In this document: piece by piece, positions 11,614 to 23,414 of the stretch
How the letters are laid out: each line of letters starts with the position of its first letter
Numbering within the stretch: the stretch's first letter is position 1
Source: Kitagawia praeruptora
Lineage: Eukaryota > Streptophyta > Magnoliopsida > Apiales > Apiaceae
DNA: 64,000 nucleotides
Direction of reading: 5' to 3'
Assembly: GCA_037693485.1 (NCBI GenBank)
Contig: CM075346.1
Coordinates: forward strand, 49,522,001 to 49,586,000
Made by a program: the position numbers and the translations under genes
The notes under the pieces: generated by a model
The model's input: the letters and a program-made list of their open reading frames with translations, nothing else
What the model was told of the DNA's origin: nothing
Databases searched by the model: none

Positions 11614-11968
11614 GCCCCAAGTTGCCTCTCCTCCAAGTAATTACCGTCTTTGAATTGGAATAGAATTACGACAATTTCCGATCTTGAATGAAAATAGAAT
11701 TGCAATTCCATGTATAAGTCTGATTCTAGATGCTTCTGGTCATCCAAGGTAATTCCACAATGATTAGAATTAGAAAACAATACAATTTCCTTGTCAGAAT
11801 GGGTTTCCAAAAGTTCTGGAATTTTCTGGCAGTGTCAGGTGCTCAAGACCACTTTAGAATGAAAGAGAATTCCGTTATCTTTGCGTGGACTGTAAGATCG
11901 CCCAAAACGGACTTGTAGAACTCAAGATATGGCCAAAACAAAAATAAAAAATTATGGCTGATTTTTCC

Positions 11969-12042
11969 CGCACCGCGCGTGCTCGCGCGCGCCCGCGCCC
12001 GCAATCAAAACAAATTAGGCGCGCCCGCGCCCGACCTACTGT
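11969..12042. repeat. GC-rich gcgcgcccgcgccc block in Athila-1 LTR
   Basis: A CpG-dense tract of alternating cgcgcc and gcccgc stands out in AT-rich DNA. The right LTR has a longer version at about 29451-29540 with an extra gttcattcccgcgcgtgcc segment, so the tract varies in length between the two LTRs. Confidence 0.7.
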
Positions 12043-12052
12043 TCATTTGCTG

Positions 12053-12057
12053 ATTTT
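12053..12057. repeat. TSD ATTTT (left) of solo LTR copy B
   Basis: ATTTT lies before TGTAAGAACCC and again at 16713-16717. The right LTR of Athila-1 keeps the empty site, gctgattttgctctattt near 29550, which proves the boundaries. Confidence 0.93.
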
Positions 12058-15000
12058 TGTAAGAACCCAGATTTTTGATAGAATTAAAACTTTTTTTTAT
12101 GTAATATTATAGGATTACATAGTAATTATGACTGCGATGTAACGAATGTTTATCGAATGAATGGGATGTATTTAGATTCAAATAATTGTATGTCATGAAG
12201 AATACTTTTGGTTGACAGCATAGATAAGAATGATCTATCTCCTAAGGATATAAGTTATATTATTCCAAGAAAGATTATTCTCGTGTCATCCAAATCAATA
12301 TCTATTATAGTCCAGCGGTTCCGTAAAAAGGTTAAGGAACACTCGAAGGTAAACCAGGTTCATTTTCCTAATTATAGGAATTAAATAAAAATAAGTGATG
12401 AATAGTGATTTTGGTGGAATTTGGAATATTATTATAATAATGCTATATCCGGTATTCGGAACGGATTTCTGAGTTCGTATTAGTGATCCAGGAGGAAAAT
12501 AAGTGTATGTAAAAGCTGTCGGATTCAGAAGAATAGCACTTTTATTTTCTCCGAGAATTCCCTTGACACTGCAAGACTTAAGGAATTATTAAAGGGATTT
12601 AAGGAATTTAAATTCGAGAAGTATTAAGAAAGATGGAGAATGTTATTATAAATATTAAGAAGGTTTTCGGTAAAACCCTAACTAGAAACGAATGAGTTAT
12701 TCCCTCGAACGATCAACGAATTAAGCAATAAACGGACAAATAAACAAGCAGAGGGAGCAAGAGTCATGCATAAGCTACTAGAAAATATCTAGTAACCAAC
12801 ATAGTTACAAGAGTAACTAGAATCAAGTGAATCAACCAAGTACTTAGCAATCTAACTACAAGTTAGCCTTAAACCACCACAAAATCAACACTTGTCCTCC
12901 CATTTTCATCATCTCATGCATCACACCTTTAATAAAGCCACTTTACATGAGATATTATCAAACCACATCACTTTATGCATTATTTTTCAAAGGCAACCAA
13001 GCAACAAACACCAAACTCTCTTTTCCTCTCCCATTCGGCTTTCTTGGAAATTCAAGGATCAAAATCCTACTTCCAACCATCACTTGATCTTGTAATTTTT
13101 GTGGTGAGTCCTATAATTCATAAAAATGATCTCCTCAAAATCCTATCTTCAATCTCATCTTTTTCCATTTTCAAATAAATCACTAAAGATGAGGATGAAT
13201 AGTGTTTTCATGAACTAATCTTGTTTTTCCTTGATTTCTTTGGTTGATTTAGCAAGATTAAGCACTCCCAAGGACCATTCAAGGCTTAGTAAGGCTATAT
13301 AATACTCCAAGGAAGGTATAACAACTTGAAACCCTAGCTCTTGTCTTGAGTTATAAGCATGTTCTTGGTTGATCTAGCTTAGTGGTGATGTTAGTGATGT
13401 TATAAACATGATTATGTAGTAGATCTAATGGATTTAAGAGATGATGATTATGTCGGTATAATATTGTGTTCTTGAACTTGTTGAGATGAGAATCATGTGT
13501 ATAATTTGTATTGGTGCCCGATGTGGCTTGGTTTTGGTGTTACGATTATTAGAACGTTCGATTTATAGCCGTCGTAATGCCCGATTTTCGTTTAATCTTG
13601 AAATCCGATCTTGACAGTTAATAAAACTCACTGTCCAGTTTCATATTCTGCCATGGTTAGCTAGATCATGTTACAAGCTTCGTTTTGATATAAAGATCGC
13701 ATAAAATGGACTTACGGTTTAGGAGTTATGGCCGATCGAATATAAGCGGTTCGAAACCGAGAATGCGAATTCGTAATTGAAATTGAACAGTGTAAAATAT
13801 GTATCGCAGTGGCGAATCTTAGTAATTAAATATTAGAGAGCATAAGGATGGTGTGAGAGAATACCTCGTATTAAAAAGATCGTTTTTCGATTTTATAAAA
13901 ATGTTCGAATCACGGTTAAGTACTAAAGTACCCCTAAAGAGTATACTTGGTTATAACTACGGTAAACCACTTAGAAAATGATCGATAAATCTCGAGGTAT
14001 AATCTTTCGACTTTAAAACTTTTACAAATCAAATACTTACCATATGTAAGTGTAATGACATGCTTTATTAACAAACAAGTGTCGGATAATAAAAGCAATA
14101 ATAAGAGTGAATTAGAGGGGTATAACGAAACGACTTGAAAACGTGTTTCGATTTAAGTTAAGTTTATACTTAACCTTTTGAAAGGTGTTAAGTGATTAAT
14201 CCCGAATGCCTTGACTATTTATAGATCACCAGGCTGACCCGGGACACGCTACCACTACCCCTACTCGCACTCGATTCCCAGGCAAGTTTTAAATCCTTCT
14301 TAAAGGCTGTTGTTGTGAATATATATATATATATGCTTTCTGTTATACATATGCCATATATAGCATGCATGCCTACTTTAAAGCTATATTGTGATACTTG
14401 TTCCCTGATTTAATGTTGGCTTATAAGCTAGATAGATAATATCTCAGTTATAAGTCGGGTATTGCTAAGACCCTTAAGCGAAGGGCAGTTAAATCTCATT
14501 CTTTGATTATAGACCGGGAGTCGGTATTCCTTGATATATTGATATTATTTTCAGAGGAAAATAGTTAAGTAAATATTTTCCATTTATTATCTGACGAATA
14601 TTGTTGGAATATTCCTTGGAGACTATTTGATAAATATTATTTGGAGTATTCATTTGATATTTATTTATTCGAGGAATATTATCTTTAATATTCATCTAAA
14701 GTTGATATAATATTCGAATATTATTTCGAACCCTCTGTTAAGTTTTTTACTTAAAGAATATTCATTCTTATTTACTCAATAGATATTATTTTAATATTCA
14801 TTAGAGCCTTATATATTCAAATGAATATTATTTCGAATATTCATTCAATCTCTATTTATTTTATAAATATTAGTTGAACACTGATTCAAACTCCAGTTAT
14901 TCGACAAAAATTATTCAAAATATTCCCTTGAGACGATGAATATTATCTTCGACATTCATTTAAAGTCGATTCAATTATTGAACATAATTTCAAATGTTCC

Positions 15001-16712
15001 TTCGATAATCATTTCTTCTATAAATATTACTGAGTTGAATATTCATTGTTTGTTCAATAAATATTGTCTCAAATATTCAGTCGATCATTATGTCATCATT
15101 GAGTATCATTCTTAAGTATAATATTCATTATTGATTCAGTGAATATTATTTCAAATATCCATTTGATGATTATTTCATCCCTAAATATCATTATTAAATT
15201 GAATATTCATTATTTGTTCAACGAATATTATTCTGAATATTTATTCAAAGATTATTTCGAGCAACACTTTTCCGATATCTGTGACTCAATAAATATTCTT
15301 GGAATATTTATTTAATTCTTCTAACTCGTTTAAAAAAATGATTTACTTCATTCAAATAGTATTATCGACCTTCGAACACTATATAAATTATTACAGAGCC
15401 TTATTATTATTATATTATAAAGAAAGGTTCTCAGTAGTTCCCTTGTTCCTTCGATTCTATTGTAAGGGAACCTTACTTGAGGAATGTTATTTATCTTGTG
15501 ACTACCCGGTCATAAATTATTCGTTTCACCCGCAACTAGGTTGCTATTATTCATGGAATCTTGTTTACCCTCTCATCATTCGAGGGGTAGTATTGTCGGA
15601 ACAAGTTGATATCCATTAACAAGCCTCGGCTTGGGAAATATTGATGAATTTTCCTTTCCAACTAGATACGACTACTTTGTGGAGTCTTATCAACAAGTAT
15701 TGTACTTGGGGAAAGGGGGACGATCTTTACGTTTCAGAATCATGAATTTACTCGAACTATGAGTATTTGTGTAAGAGGCTGTGGGACAGTCCATCCTTGA
15801 AATAGGGTCCGAGTGGCGCCGGCCCCGTCTATGCCCAACCGTTGGCTAGGGTGATCCGGTGTATGGTGGTGTCCATATGTTCTTCCTTCTACATGTAGAG
15901 AAACAACTCTTAAGGTGCACAACCTACGACTGATCATCGTAAGGCGGTGTCATCTAGCGCGACATACTCCAGTATTGGTTCACTATCCATAGTCTATTTA
16001 TTTTCTGCAACATCATCATGGACGGCAGAGTTGAAAAGTATTTAAAACTGGAATTGCAATATCTTCCTTGCAAGTTCCTATTTTTATAAAAAAGATGCTA
16101 TCTCATTTATCTTGACATAGCATATATTTCCACGAAATATATACGGGTTGAATCACCTTGTAACTTCATCCTTTATATTGAACTGACACTATTTTCACTA
16201 ATGCATGGCATATGGTTTCAAAATATATCTTTGAACTGTTACACATACCACTGTACAGTTATATTATTATTGGTGGGCTATTGCTCACCCTTGCTTATTA
16301 TTATGTCACAACAACAGCTAGGTCACATGGCTCACGTCAGGCGCACTCGGCGCAAGCAGGTTACCCGCCCCACAGGACTACCCGCTGATATCATCGCTGC
16401 CATTGCTGAGGTAGCATAGATCAACAGCCTTTGGGTTACCAGTTTAATTATATGTATCAATAATGTTAATCAATGGCAAACTCTAAAACTTATGATGTTA
16501 TCCTTTTGGTCTGTAATAACTTATATTCGTGGAACCGTAATGTGAGACTTATTTCAATTTCATCTCTGGGACTATAACTGTGTGTGTGTGAGTGGTTATT
16601 ATTGTGGGGTCACATCATGTGATTTATTTATTGTGGATTCAAGTTAAGTATCAATCATGGAAAATAAGATCGTAACGACCCGATCCCGGACCCCGGATCT
16701 GGGGGTGTTACA
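12058..16712. mobile_element. Solo LTR copy B (4655 bp, non-coding)
   Basis: It begins TGTAAGAACCCAGAT and ends ATCTGGGGGTGTTACA, so the ends are also imperfect inverted repeats. It has a 5-bp TSD and a known empty site. No direct terminal repeats and no coding domain are visible, which fits a solo LTR of a large gypsy element or a similar non-coding derivative. A TATA-like ttataaatatt lies at about 12643 on the plus strand, followed by a UTR-like C/A-rich stretch. A TA microsatellite is at 14319-14333, and the AT-rich dyad array at about 14530-15310. The transcriptional orientation is uncertain. Confidence 0.8.
14530..15310. repeat. AT-rich dyad array in solo LTR copy B
   Basis: A degenerate array of GAATATT...AATATTC dyads separated by TTTA-rich spacers of roughly 50-60 bp, homologous to positions 1-480. 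Its length and unit sequences differ between the copies, so it evolves quickly. Confidence 0.75.
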
Positions 16713-16717
16713 ATTTT
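16713..16717. repeat. TSD ATTTT (right) of solo LTR copy B
   Basis: Partner of 12053-12057. Confidence 0.93.
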
Positions 16718-16962
16718 GCTCTATTTTCTTCGTTTTAACTCCGATTTTCATTCTGTTTCTTCCGGCTCTCTCGCAATTTCATGTACTTTCATTCTTGACC
16801 TCAAAATCCACCATCTAACCATGGAAAACATCACCCCACATCCGACTCATATTCCTGCACAAATTCACTAAAAACACATAAAAAAACATAACATACTTGA
16901 GGCCAAGCGATCAATTTAAGCCGATACAAAGCGTTCCAAGTGGATATAAAATCCACTTATCA

Positions 16963-16976
16963 CACCCCCAAACTTA
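16963..16976 (-). promoter_or_regulatory. Polypurine tract of Athila-1
   Basis: On the minus strand AAGTTTGGGGGTG lies directly before TGATAAGTGG of the 3' LTR. The same site and spacing occur in Athila-2 at 35260-35273. Confidence 0.85.
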
Positions 16977-17698
16977 AACCGATGCTTGTCCTCAAGCATA
17001 ACAATTATAACTATATACAACTGACTAGTACCACTTCCGTTGGTGATCACGGTTGCATTTGGCATATGCAACAAGCCCTTTAAACCCCTAGGCAGCCCTA
17101 GTGGACGAGTAAGGTCTCGTGAGGGCCTATAGAGAATGTACCCACAAAATCCAATGCAACCTAGTGCAATGCAATGCATTAATGCAACTAATTATGAAAA
17201 TGTAAAGATCCCCTCAAACTCACCAAAACCAACTAACAAGCAAATATCTCAAAGAATGCAACACATCCAAGCAGAGCTGGAATAAGTTCCCGTATACTAA
17301 CAATACATAAACAGAAACGTGCGTGTGTGCAATGCTCATCAGAAATACTCCCAAAACTAGGTCAAAAATCATACATGCTTTCCGTCAAGACAATCACAGG
17401 TTTATAACTAGAATAGACTGTAGACACTTCATAACCTAGGAACACCTCCACCCTTATCCAAGGTAGACAGAAACTCATACTTTATTACTAAACTACGACA
17501 CTATATACAATACACATGCTTATTTAATCGTGCAATGAATGAGACCCCAAAAGGCTTATACAATAATACCCATGTAGCGAGTATTAGGTTAGCAATCCCA
17601 AACCACAAGGGCTTTAGGTTACTAGGACTAAGTCCCCTCAGACTTAATTACTCGAGTATTAAAGAGCTCATTCTGGTTAATTTTGCATATGAACAATT
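16977..17698 (-). other. Athila-1 non-coding 3' internal region
   Basis: No coding domain is seen. The part next to the LTR, including the gatgcttgtcctcaagca segment and the stretch to about 17180, is conserved in Athila-2 (35274-35480). ORFs there are shared non-coding sequence. Confidence 0.7.
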
Positions 17699-17713
17699 AA
17701 ACTATTGACTCTT
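17699..17713. repeat. 15-bp TSD (left) of the LINE
   Basis: AAACTATTGACTCTT occurs here and at 22647-22661 after the A-rich tail. This is typical of target-primed reverse transcription. Confidence 0.92.
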
Positions 17714-17716
17714 CAA

Positions 17717-18884
17717 GTCTGATAGGCCATTTTATTGGAATCAGATTTGATTTCAATTTTATTAAGTCTCAAGCCATGAAATTGTGGAAAAATAAAGGGT
17801 TGCTGGATGTATACTTTAGCCCAAAAGGTTATTATACATTTCGATTCCAAACAGTGGTAGAGAAAGATGAAATTCTTAGTTTAAATTCTGTTCAGATGGG
17901 GGGAAAAATATGTACTTGATACCATGGATGGAAGGTAATGCTTTCAAAAAGAATGTTGTAACGAAAGTTCCTTGCTGGATTCGCCTGCTAGATGTTCCTC
18001 TATCTTACTGGTCTAAAGATGGTTTGAGTAGCTTGGCAAGGGCTGTTGGCAAAACTTTGAAATTCGATGAGGCTACAGCACGTTTCAAGCCTATGAAATA
18101 TGCAGGGGTTCAAGTAGAGCTCGAATATGGAGGACCTAGACCTCCCTATGTTTTGGCTCCAGTGATCAACATTAACGGTGTCAATGAGAAAATGAAGGTG
18201 GAAATTTTATATCCCCCAATGCCTTATTCTTGTAGTATTTGCAAAGCCTTTGGACACTCTCTTTCCAGATGTCATGATAATCCTGAGGCTGTTAAACCTC
18301 AGCCGAGACCTACAAAACAGAACAAAGGAGGAGCTGGAACTTCTAGGGCTACTGAAACAAAAGGCAAGGATACAGGAAAGGGACCTTCTGGCTTGGAAAT
18401 GGAAACAGAGACTGTCAATGCTCACAAGGAGGACTATGTTGAAAATCTAATGGCCAAAGGGAATGAAATGGTGCCTTATGTCATGGGTAAATTCTTAGGA
18501 TGTGATGTAGTTATGGATGATGATGAGATGTTTGAGCAAGCACAACTAGCTAACGAAGAAGTCCAAAATCAAAATGCCTTGGTTACATGGGAAAATGATG
18601 CTACCATGGTGGATTATACAATGTTCAATGAGGTTGCATTTCAAGAAATACAACCAGTTCAGGTCTCAAATACATATGGCCCTCTAAACACAGTTGAAGA
18701 AGGGGAGTTCATACCAGTTGCCAAAACTCCTGGAAAGAAAAGAAAGAATAAATCTATAATCTCTGCTGCAAATGTGGTTCTTACTCTGACTGATAAAGAA
18801 CAGATTGACACAACTGGCTTTACTGAAGTCACCACTAAAAGGCATACAAGGTCGGCCAGCAGGTCAGCCAATCTCAAACTTTGA
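17717..18884 (+). pseudogene. LINE ORF1 (gag-like, zinc knuckle), truncated and frameshifted
   Basis: The 5' part reads LIGHFIGIRFDFNF... in one frame from the truncation point, resembling the DUF4283 domain at the start of plant LINE ORF1 proteins. The frame breaks at the run GGGGGGAAAAA near 17898-17908. It continues in another frame from ATG 17910 for 324 codons. In that part DUF4283 continues (PCWIRLLDVPLSYWSK), and a zinc knuckle CX2CX4HX4C lies at C108, C111, H116, C121. The C-terminal half is acidic and low in recognisable structure. ORF1 proteins bind the LINE RNA. The frameshift sits in a homopolymer, so a sequencing error is possible. Confidence 0.88.
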
Positions 18885-21800
18885 TGGATTTTGCAACGTG
18901 GAATGTTAGGGGCCTTAATAAACGGTCTCATCAACGTGAGTTGATCAATTTTGTTTCTGCTAATAAACTTTCTCTTATGGGATGTGTTGAAACTAAAGTC
19001 AAGGTTCATAATTCTATGTCTATCTCCAAACGTATCAATAAAAAATGGTCTTGGGTTTTTAATTATGACCATCATTATAATGGTCGTATTTGGGTTGGGT
19101 GGGATCCTAACAAATGGGCAGTGTCTGTTTTAGCTCAATCCTCGCAACATATTACTTGCAATGTCACTTACATTGAAAAGCAACTCAATTTCTGTATTTC
19201 TTTTGTGTATGCTCGAAATCAACCTCACGAGAGGATTCCTCTTTGGTCTGATCTAGTTCATCTTAGCTCTACAATTTCAGCTCCTTGGTGTGTTTGTGGT
19301 GATTTTAACAGCATGCTCTCTCTGAATGAAGTGGATGGAGGTCGTGAGCATTGGACCCCGGAAATGCAAATGTTTAAAGATTGTGTAAATACTGCAGGTT
19401 TGGGTCACATCAAAATAATTGGTCCTCTTTTCACTTGGTCCAATAACAGACCTCTATCTCCAATTCAAAAACGTCTAGATCGCATGTTGGGTAACAAGGA
19501 GTGGTTCTCGACTTATACGGAGGCTTTGGTCACTGTTAAACTGAAGGGGATTATGGACCACTGCCCTCTTTTGCTTTCTGTGCCTCTGGTGAATGAAAAA
19601 ACATCAAAGGGTTTCCAATTCTATAGTTACATGATTAATCTTGAGGGTTTTCTTCCTGCGGTTAAAAAAGGTTGGGATGAGCAGTGGTTTGGAGATCCGA
19701 TGGCTATCCTTGCAAGAAAGCTTCAAAATGTTAAGAGAGAGTTGAAGGCTCTCAACAAATTGCATGGAAATGTCCATTCTAATATTCATTTAGCTCGTGC
19801 TTCTTTGCAGGAAGTTCAAGAGAGAATTATAAGTCTTGGCTCGAATTTGCACCTACTTGGGGAGGAGAAACAAGCTATAATTAAATTGGAGACTGCAATT
19901 CAAGAGGAAGAGTCATTACTTTTGCAGAAATCTAGGGTCAGCTGGCTCTCACTCGGAGATGGTAACACGAGCTATTTTTTCAACAAGGTTCGATCAAATT
20001 GGAATACGAACAAAATTTTGGCAATTGAAAATTCGGACAACAGTATGGTCCATGGTCAATCAAATGTAGCTGCTGTTGCTGTCGATTTTTTTTAAAATAC
20101 TCTTGGTAGCATTCAGAATCTGGTTGAACCTAACTTAGAGGGGATTGAGTGTAATTCTATTTCTGGGGCTCAGGCGGGCATTTTGGAGGCACCTATTTCT
20201 AGGGACCTCATTCTAAAAACTCTGAAGACTATGAAGAAAAACAAGGCCCCTGGCCCCGACGGTTTCTCTGTGGAGTTTTTCTTAGCCTCTTGGGAAGTAA
20301 CTGCTGATTGTTTCTGTGAAGCAATTATTCACTTCTTTAATTCTTCAGTGATGCATAGGGGTACCAACTCAACTGCCATTGCTTTAATTCCAAAGGTTCC
20401 TACTCCGTCGAACATGAAGGATTTTAGACCTATCTCTCTCTGCTCTATTGCATACAAATGCATAGCCAAGATTCTAGCTGGGAGACTTAAGAGGGTTATG
20501 CCTGGTCTCATTCATATTTCTCAATCAGCTTTTATCCCCGGGAGAAGCATTTCTGACAATGTTTTAATGGCGCAGGAATTATTTAGAGGCTACTCAAGGC
20601 TTTTAGGTACCTCTAAATGTGCTATAAAGCTTGATTTGCACAAGGCTTTTGATTCTATATCTTGGGATTTCATTATGGCAGCTCTGAAACACATGAACTT
20701 TCCTAATAAGTTTATGGGCTGGATTTGGGCATGTATATCGACTGCTTCATATTCAATTAAGGTTAATGGTTTTCTCTGCGGATATTTCAAGGGCATGAAA
20801 GGAATCAGACAAGGGGATCCTCTTTCCCCTTATCTCTTCTCTATAGCCCTTAATATTCTTTCAAGCATGTTATCCAAGGTGCCTCCGAATTTTAAGTTTC
20901 ATTGGCATTGTAAAGATCTCAAGCTATCTCATTTGTTATACGCTGACGATGTCTTGTTGTTCTCTCATGGGGATAAGGATTCTATAACTCACATTATGCA
21001 GTGTATTTCAAGATTTGCTTCTTGGAGTGGATTAACTCCGAATGTGAATAAAAGTTCAGTCTTTTTTGGTAACTGTTCTCTCGATTTCAGAGACTGGTTT
21101 GACAGGGAATATGCTATTCCTCACGGTGAGCTCCCTGTTAAATTCCTTGGCCTTCCTCTTATCTCTTCGCAACTAAGTTTCAATGATTGCATTCCACTCA
21201 TTGAGAGAATTACCAGTCGAATTTCAAGCTGGACTACTCTTCTGCTTTCCCTGGCTGGTCGTGCTCAACTTTTAAAGGCTGTTATTTTCTCCATACAATC
21301 ATATTGGTCCAAACATTTTCTCTTGCCTGCTGTGGTGCATAAACGATTACAGAGGATATTTTCTAGGTTTCTTTGGAGGGGAAATGTTAATATTAAGGGG
21401 GGAGCAAAGATTTGCTGGGATAATGTTTGTCTCCCTCTTGAAGAGGGGGGCCTTGGTCTTAAGAATACTAAAGAGTGGAATCTGGCTCAACATTTGCAAC
21501 TCTTGTGCAAAATTGTTGGAAAGCACCCTTCTCTCTGGGCTTCTTGGGTAAATATGACGGTTTTAAAAAGACAAAAATTTTGGTGTATGGACATCCCTAC
21601 GGATTGCTCCTGGATATGGAGGAGTATTCTTAAAATTCGTCCATTAGCAAAACAATATCTAATCTATAAATTGGGGGATGGTAGAGGTACTTCATTATGG
21701 TTTGATCCATGGTGGCACTCCAACTCTCTTGCCTCGTCTGCAACTGATCTCATTATTTCGCAAGCTGGATCTTGTGGTGAATCTAAGGTTCATGATTTAA

Positions 21801-22501
21801 TAGCTTCTGGTACTTGGAATTTGCCTATTCCTCAAAGTCGAATTCATCACTTAAACCGGGGGCTTCAAATCTGGCTAGAGGAGTTTGATTTCCCGGATTT
21901 TGACTTAGGAAAATCGGACGTTATCTGGTGGGGGGATACGCCTATCTCGAAAGTTAAAGTCTGGCATATTTGGAATTCTATCCGAAGAAGATTACCAGAG
22001 ATTATGTGGCATTCGTTTGTGTGGCATAAACTGCGTGTTCTGCGATATGCTCATCACCAATGGATTTTAAGTCATGGCAGATTGCCTACTTTTGATAGAT
22101 TGGTTAATTTTGGTATTATTCTTCCACAACATTGTCTGCTGTGTGTTGGAGGTTCAGAATCTTCGAATCACATTTTTCTCACTTGTAACTATAGCAGGTC
22201 CATTTTACAGCAGCTAGCTCCCCTGTTACACGTTACTATCCTTGCGGACACCTGGACAGGTCTCATCTCTTCTTGGGCCTCTATTTTTGATCATGTGGAT
22301 CGCAATCTTGCTCTTCTCACAGCGCAGGTTTTTTGTTATCATATTTGGAGGGAGCGAAACTCCCGTTTGCATGATAAAGGGATTTTTGGACCGACGAAAC
22401 TTTTAGAGGGAATTTTGTTAGATGTGAAATCTAAATTAGCTAGCTCTAATTGGTTCAAACAATTTTCTTGTAAAGATAGGTATAGGTGGACATTGTTATG
22501 A
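18884..22501 (+). pseudogene. LINE ORF2: endonuclease-RT-zinc domain, one premature stop
   Basis: The start ATG at 18884 overlaps the ORF1 stop (TGATG), so reinitiation after ORF1 is likely. The N-terminal endonuclease shows WNVRGL, VETK, GDFNS and MDHCPLL. A stop TAA at 20093-20095 (after VDFF) splits the frame, which then continues to 22501. Family members usually have Gln here, so CAA to TAA is likely. The RT shows KAPGPDGF, FRPISLC, KLDLHKAFDSISW, IRQGDPLSPYLF and YADDVLLF. The C-terminus carries the zf-RVT-like region (LCVGGSESSNHIFLTC). No RNase H is seen. The protein would nick DNA and copy the LINE RNA; this copy cannot make it full length. Confidence 0.93.
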
Positions 22502-22646
22502 TGTTGGGTTAGACCCCTTCTTTTGTTCCTTTCTATTTTCAATCTCCTTCTTGGCAGATTGTTGATAGATAGTCCTCTCTATAGTTTGTCATAGAGCAAG
22601 GGTTAACCCCTGTTTCTTTTTTCAATATATATTAAAGTTAGAAAAA
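22502..22646 (+). other. LINE 3' UTR and A-rich tail
   Basis: A T-rich 3' UTR ends in atatattaaagttag and a short A run next to the TSD. Confidence 0.8.
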
Positions 22647-22661
22647 AAACTATTGACTCTT

Positions 22662-23414
22662 TTTTTTATTTATTTATGCAATTTGGAATGAGCCTTTCTC
22701 ATTTCCAACCCTAGACTACTCATATAAATATGAGCCGGCTACTAGCCATTTGACACCTAGCCATTATTTAACAAATATTAACAACTAGCATGAAATCCCT
22801 GGTTTCCCCCAAACTTAGATTTAGTGCTCTTTCGCCATCAAGGGAATAACGAAAATTCTAAATATAAACAAGTGATTAAATCTCAAAACATCCAAACAAG
22901 CATGACCCTAACCTAGCCCAAAAGCACCCAATGAGACTGTGTAATTATTTTGTTCCCGTAACATGAAAGTCAATTTCATAAGAACTATGAATCAACCCTA
23001 TACTCATCATTACCACACTCAATTAAACATCTACCTACCAATCAGAATCAGCTCGTCCTAAGGGATCATGAAAAATGCATGCCATGAAATGCAACTAATA
23101 TGAACTCACATGGTAAAACAAACAAAATAACGGAATGTCCTATATGAAACAAACATAGATAATACGAACATATATGCATGAATTACTAATAATATGCAAA
23201 ACATGATATCCTACATGAACACAATGACACACAATAACTACTACACACTACTTATCCCCCAAACCACCCCCAAACTTAAAAGATTCAATGTCCGCATTGA
23301 ATGGAAGTAATACAAGGGATAGTAGGAAACATACCTAATAATACCGAAACACATGGGTTGCCTCCCACGAAGCGCTGTCGTTAACGTCATTTAGCCGGAC
23401 AAATATGATTCAAA
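22662..23414 (-). other. Athila-1 internal non-coding region after protease
   Basis: No ORF domain is present. It contains the gttgcctcccacgaagcgc segment (about 23354), shared with Athila-2 (about 37990), and stretches matching 36900-37090. RT, RNase H and integrase, expected here in a complete Athila element, are absent. Confidence 0.75.

Larger units (their letters stand above)
10546..16962 (-). repeat. Left (3') LTR of Athila-1, split by solo LTR copy B
   Basis: Without the 4655-bp insertion and one TSD copy it is about 1757 bp. It runs TGTTAACACAATATC to CCACTTATCA on the plus strand. A minus-strand TATAAATA lies at 11606-11613 and a very GC-rich block at about 11969-12040. An ORF-like stretch at 10825-11037 also occurs in the right LTR and is not a gene. 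Confidence 0.9.
17714..22646 (+). mobile_element. 5'-truncated L1-type LINE
   Basis: The element is about 4.93 kb on the plus strand with a 15-bp TSD and a short A-rich tail. It starts inside ORF1 coding sequence, so the 5' UTR and ORF1 start are missing. ORF1 carries a zinc knuckle; ORF2 carries an endonuclease, RT and a C-terminal zinc-binding region. One frameshift in ORF1 and one stop in ORF2 make it inactive. It inserted into the Athila-1 internal region. Confidence 0.93.

Noticed and set aside
18207..18425. Antisense ORFs within the LINE and copia genes
   Set aside because: They lie opposite clear coding frames and show no family resemblance.
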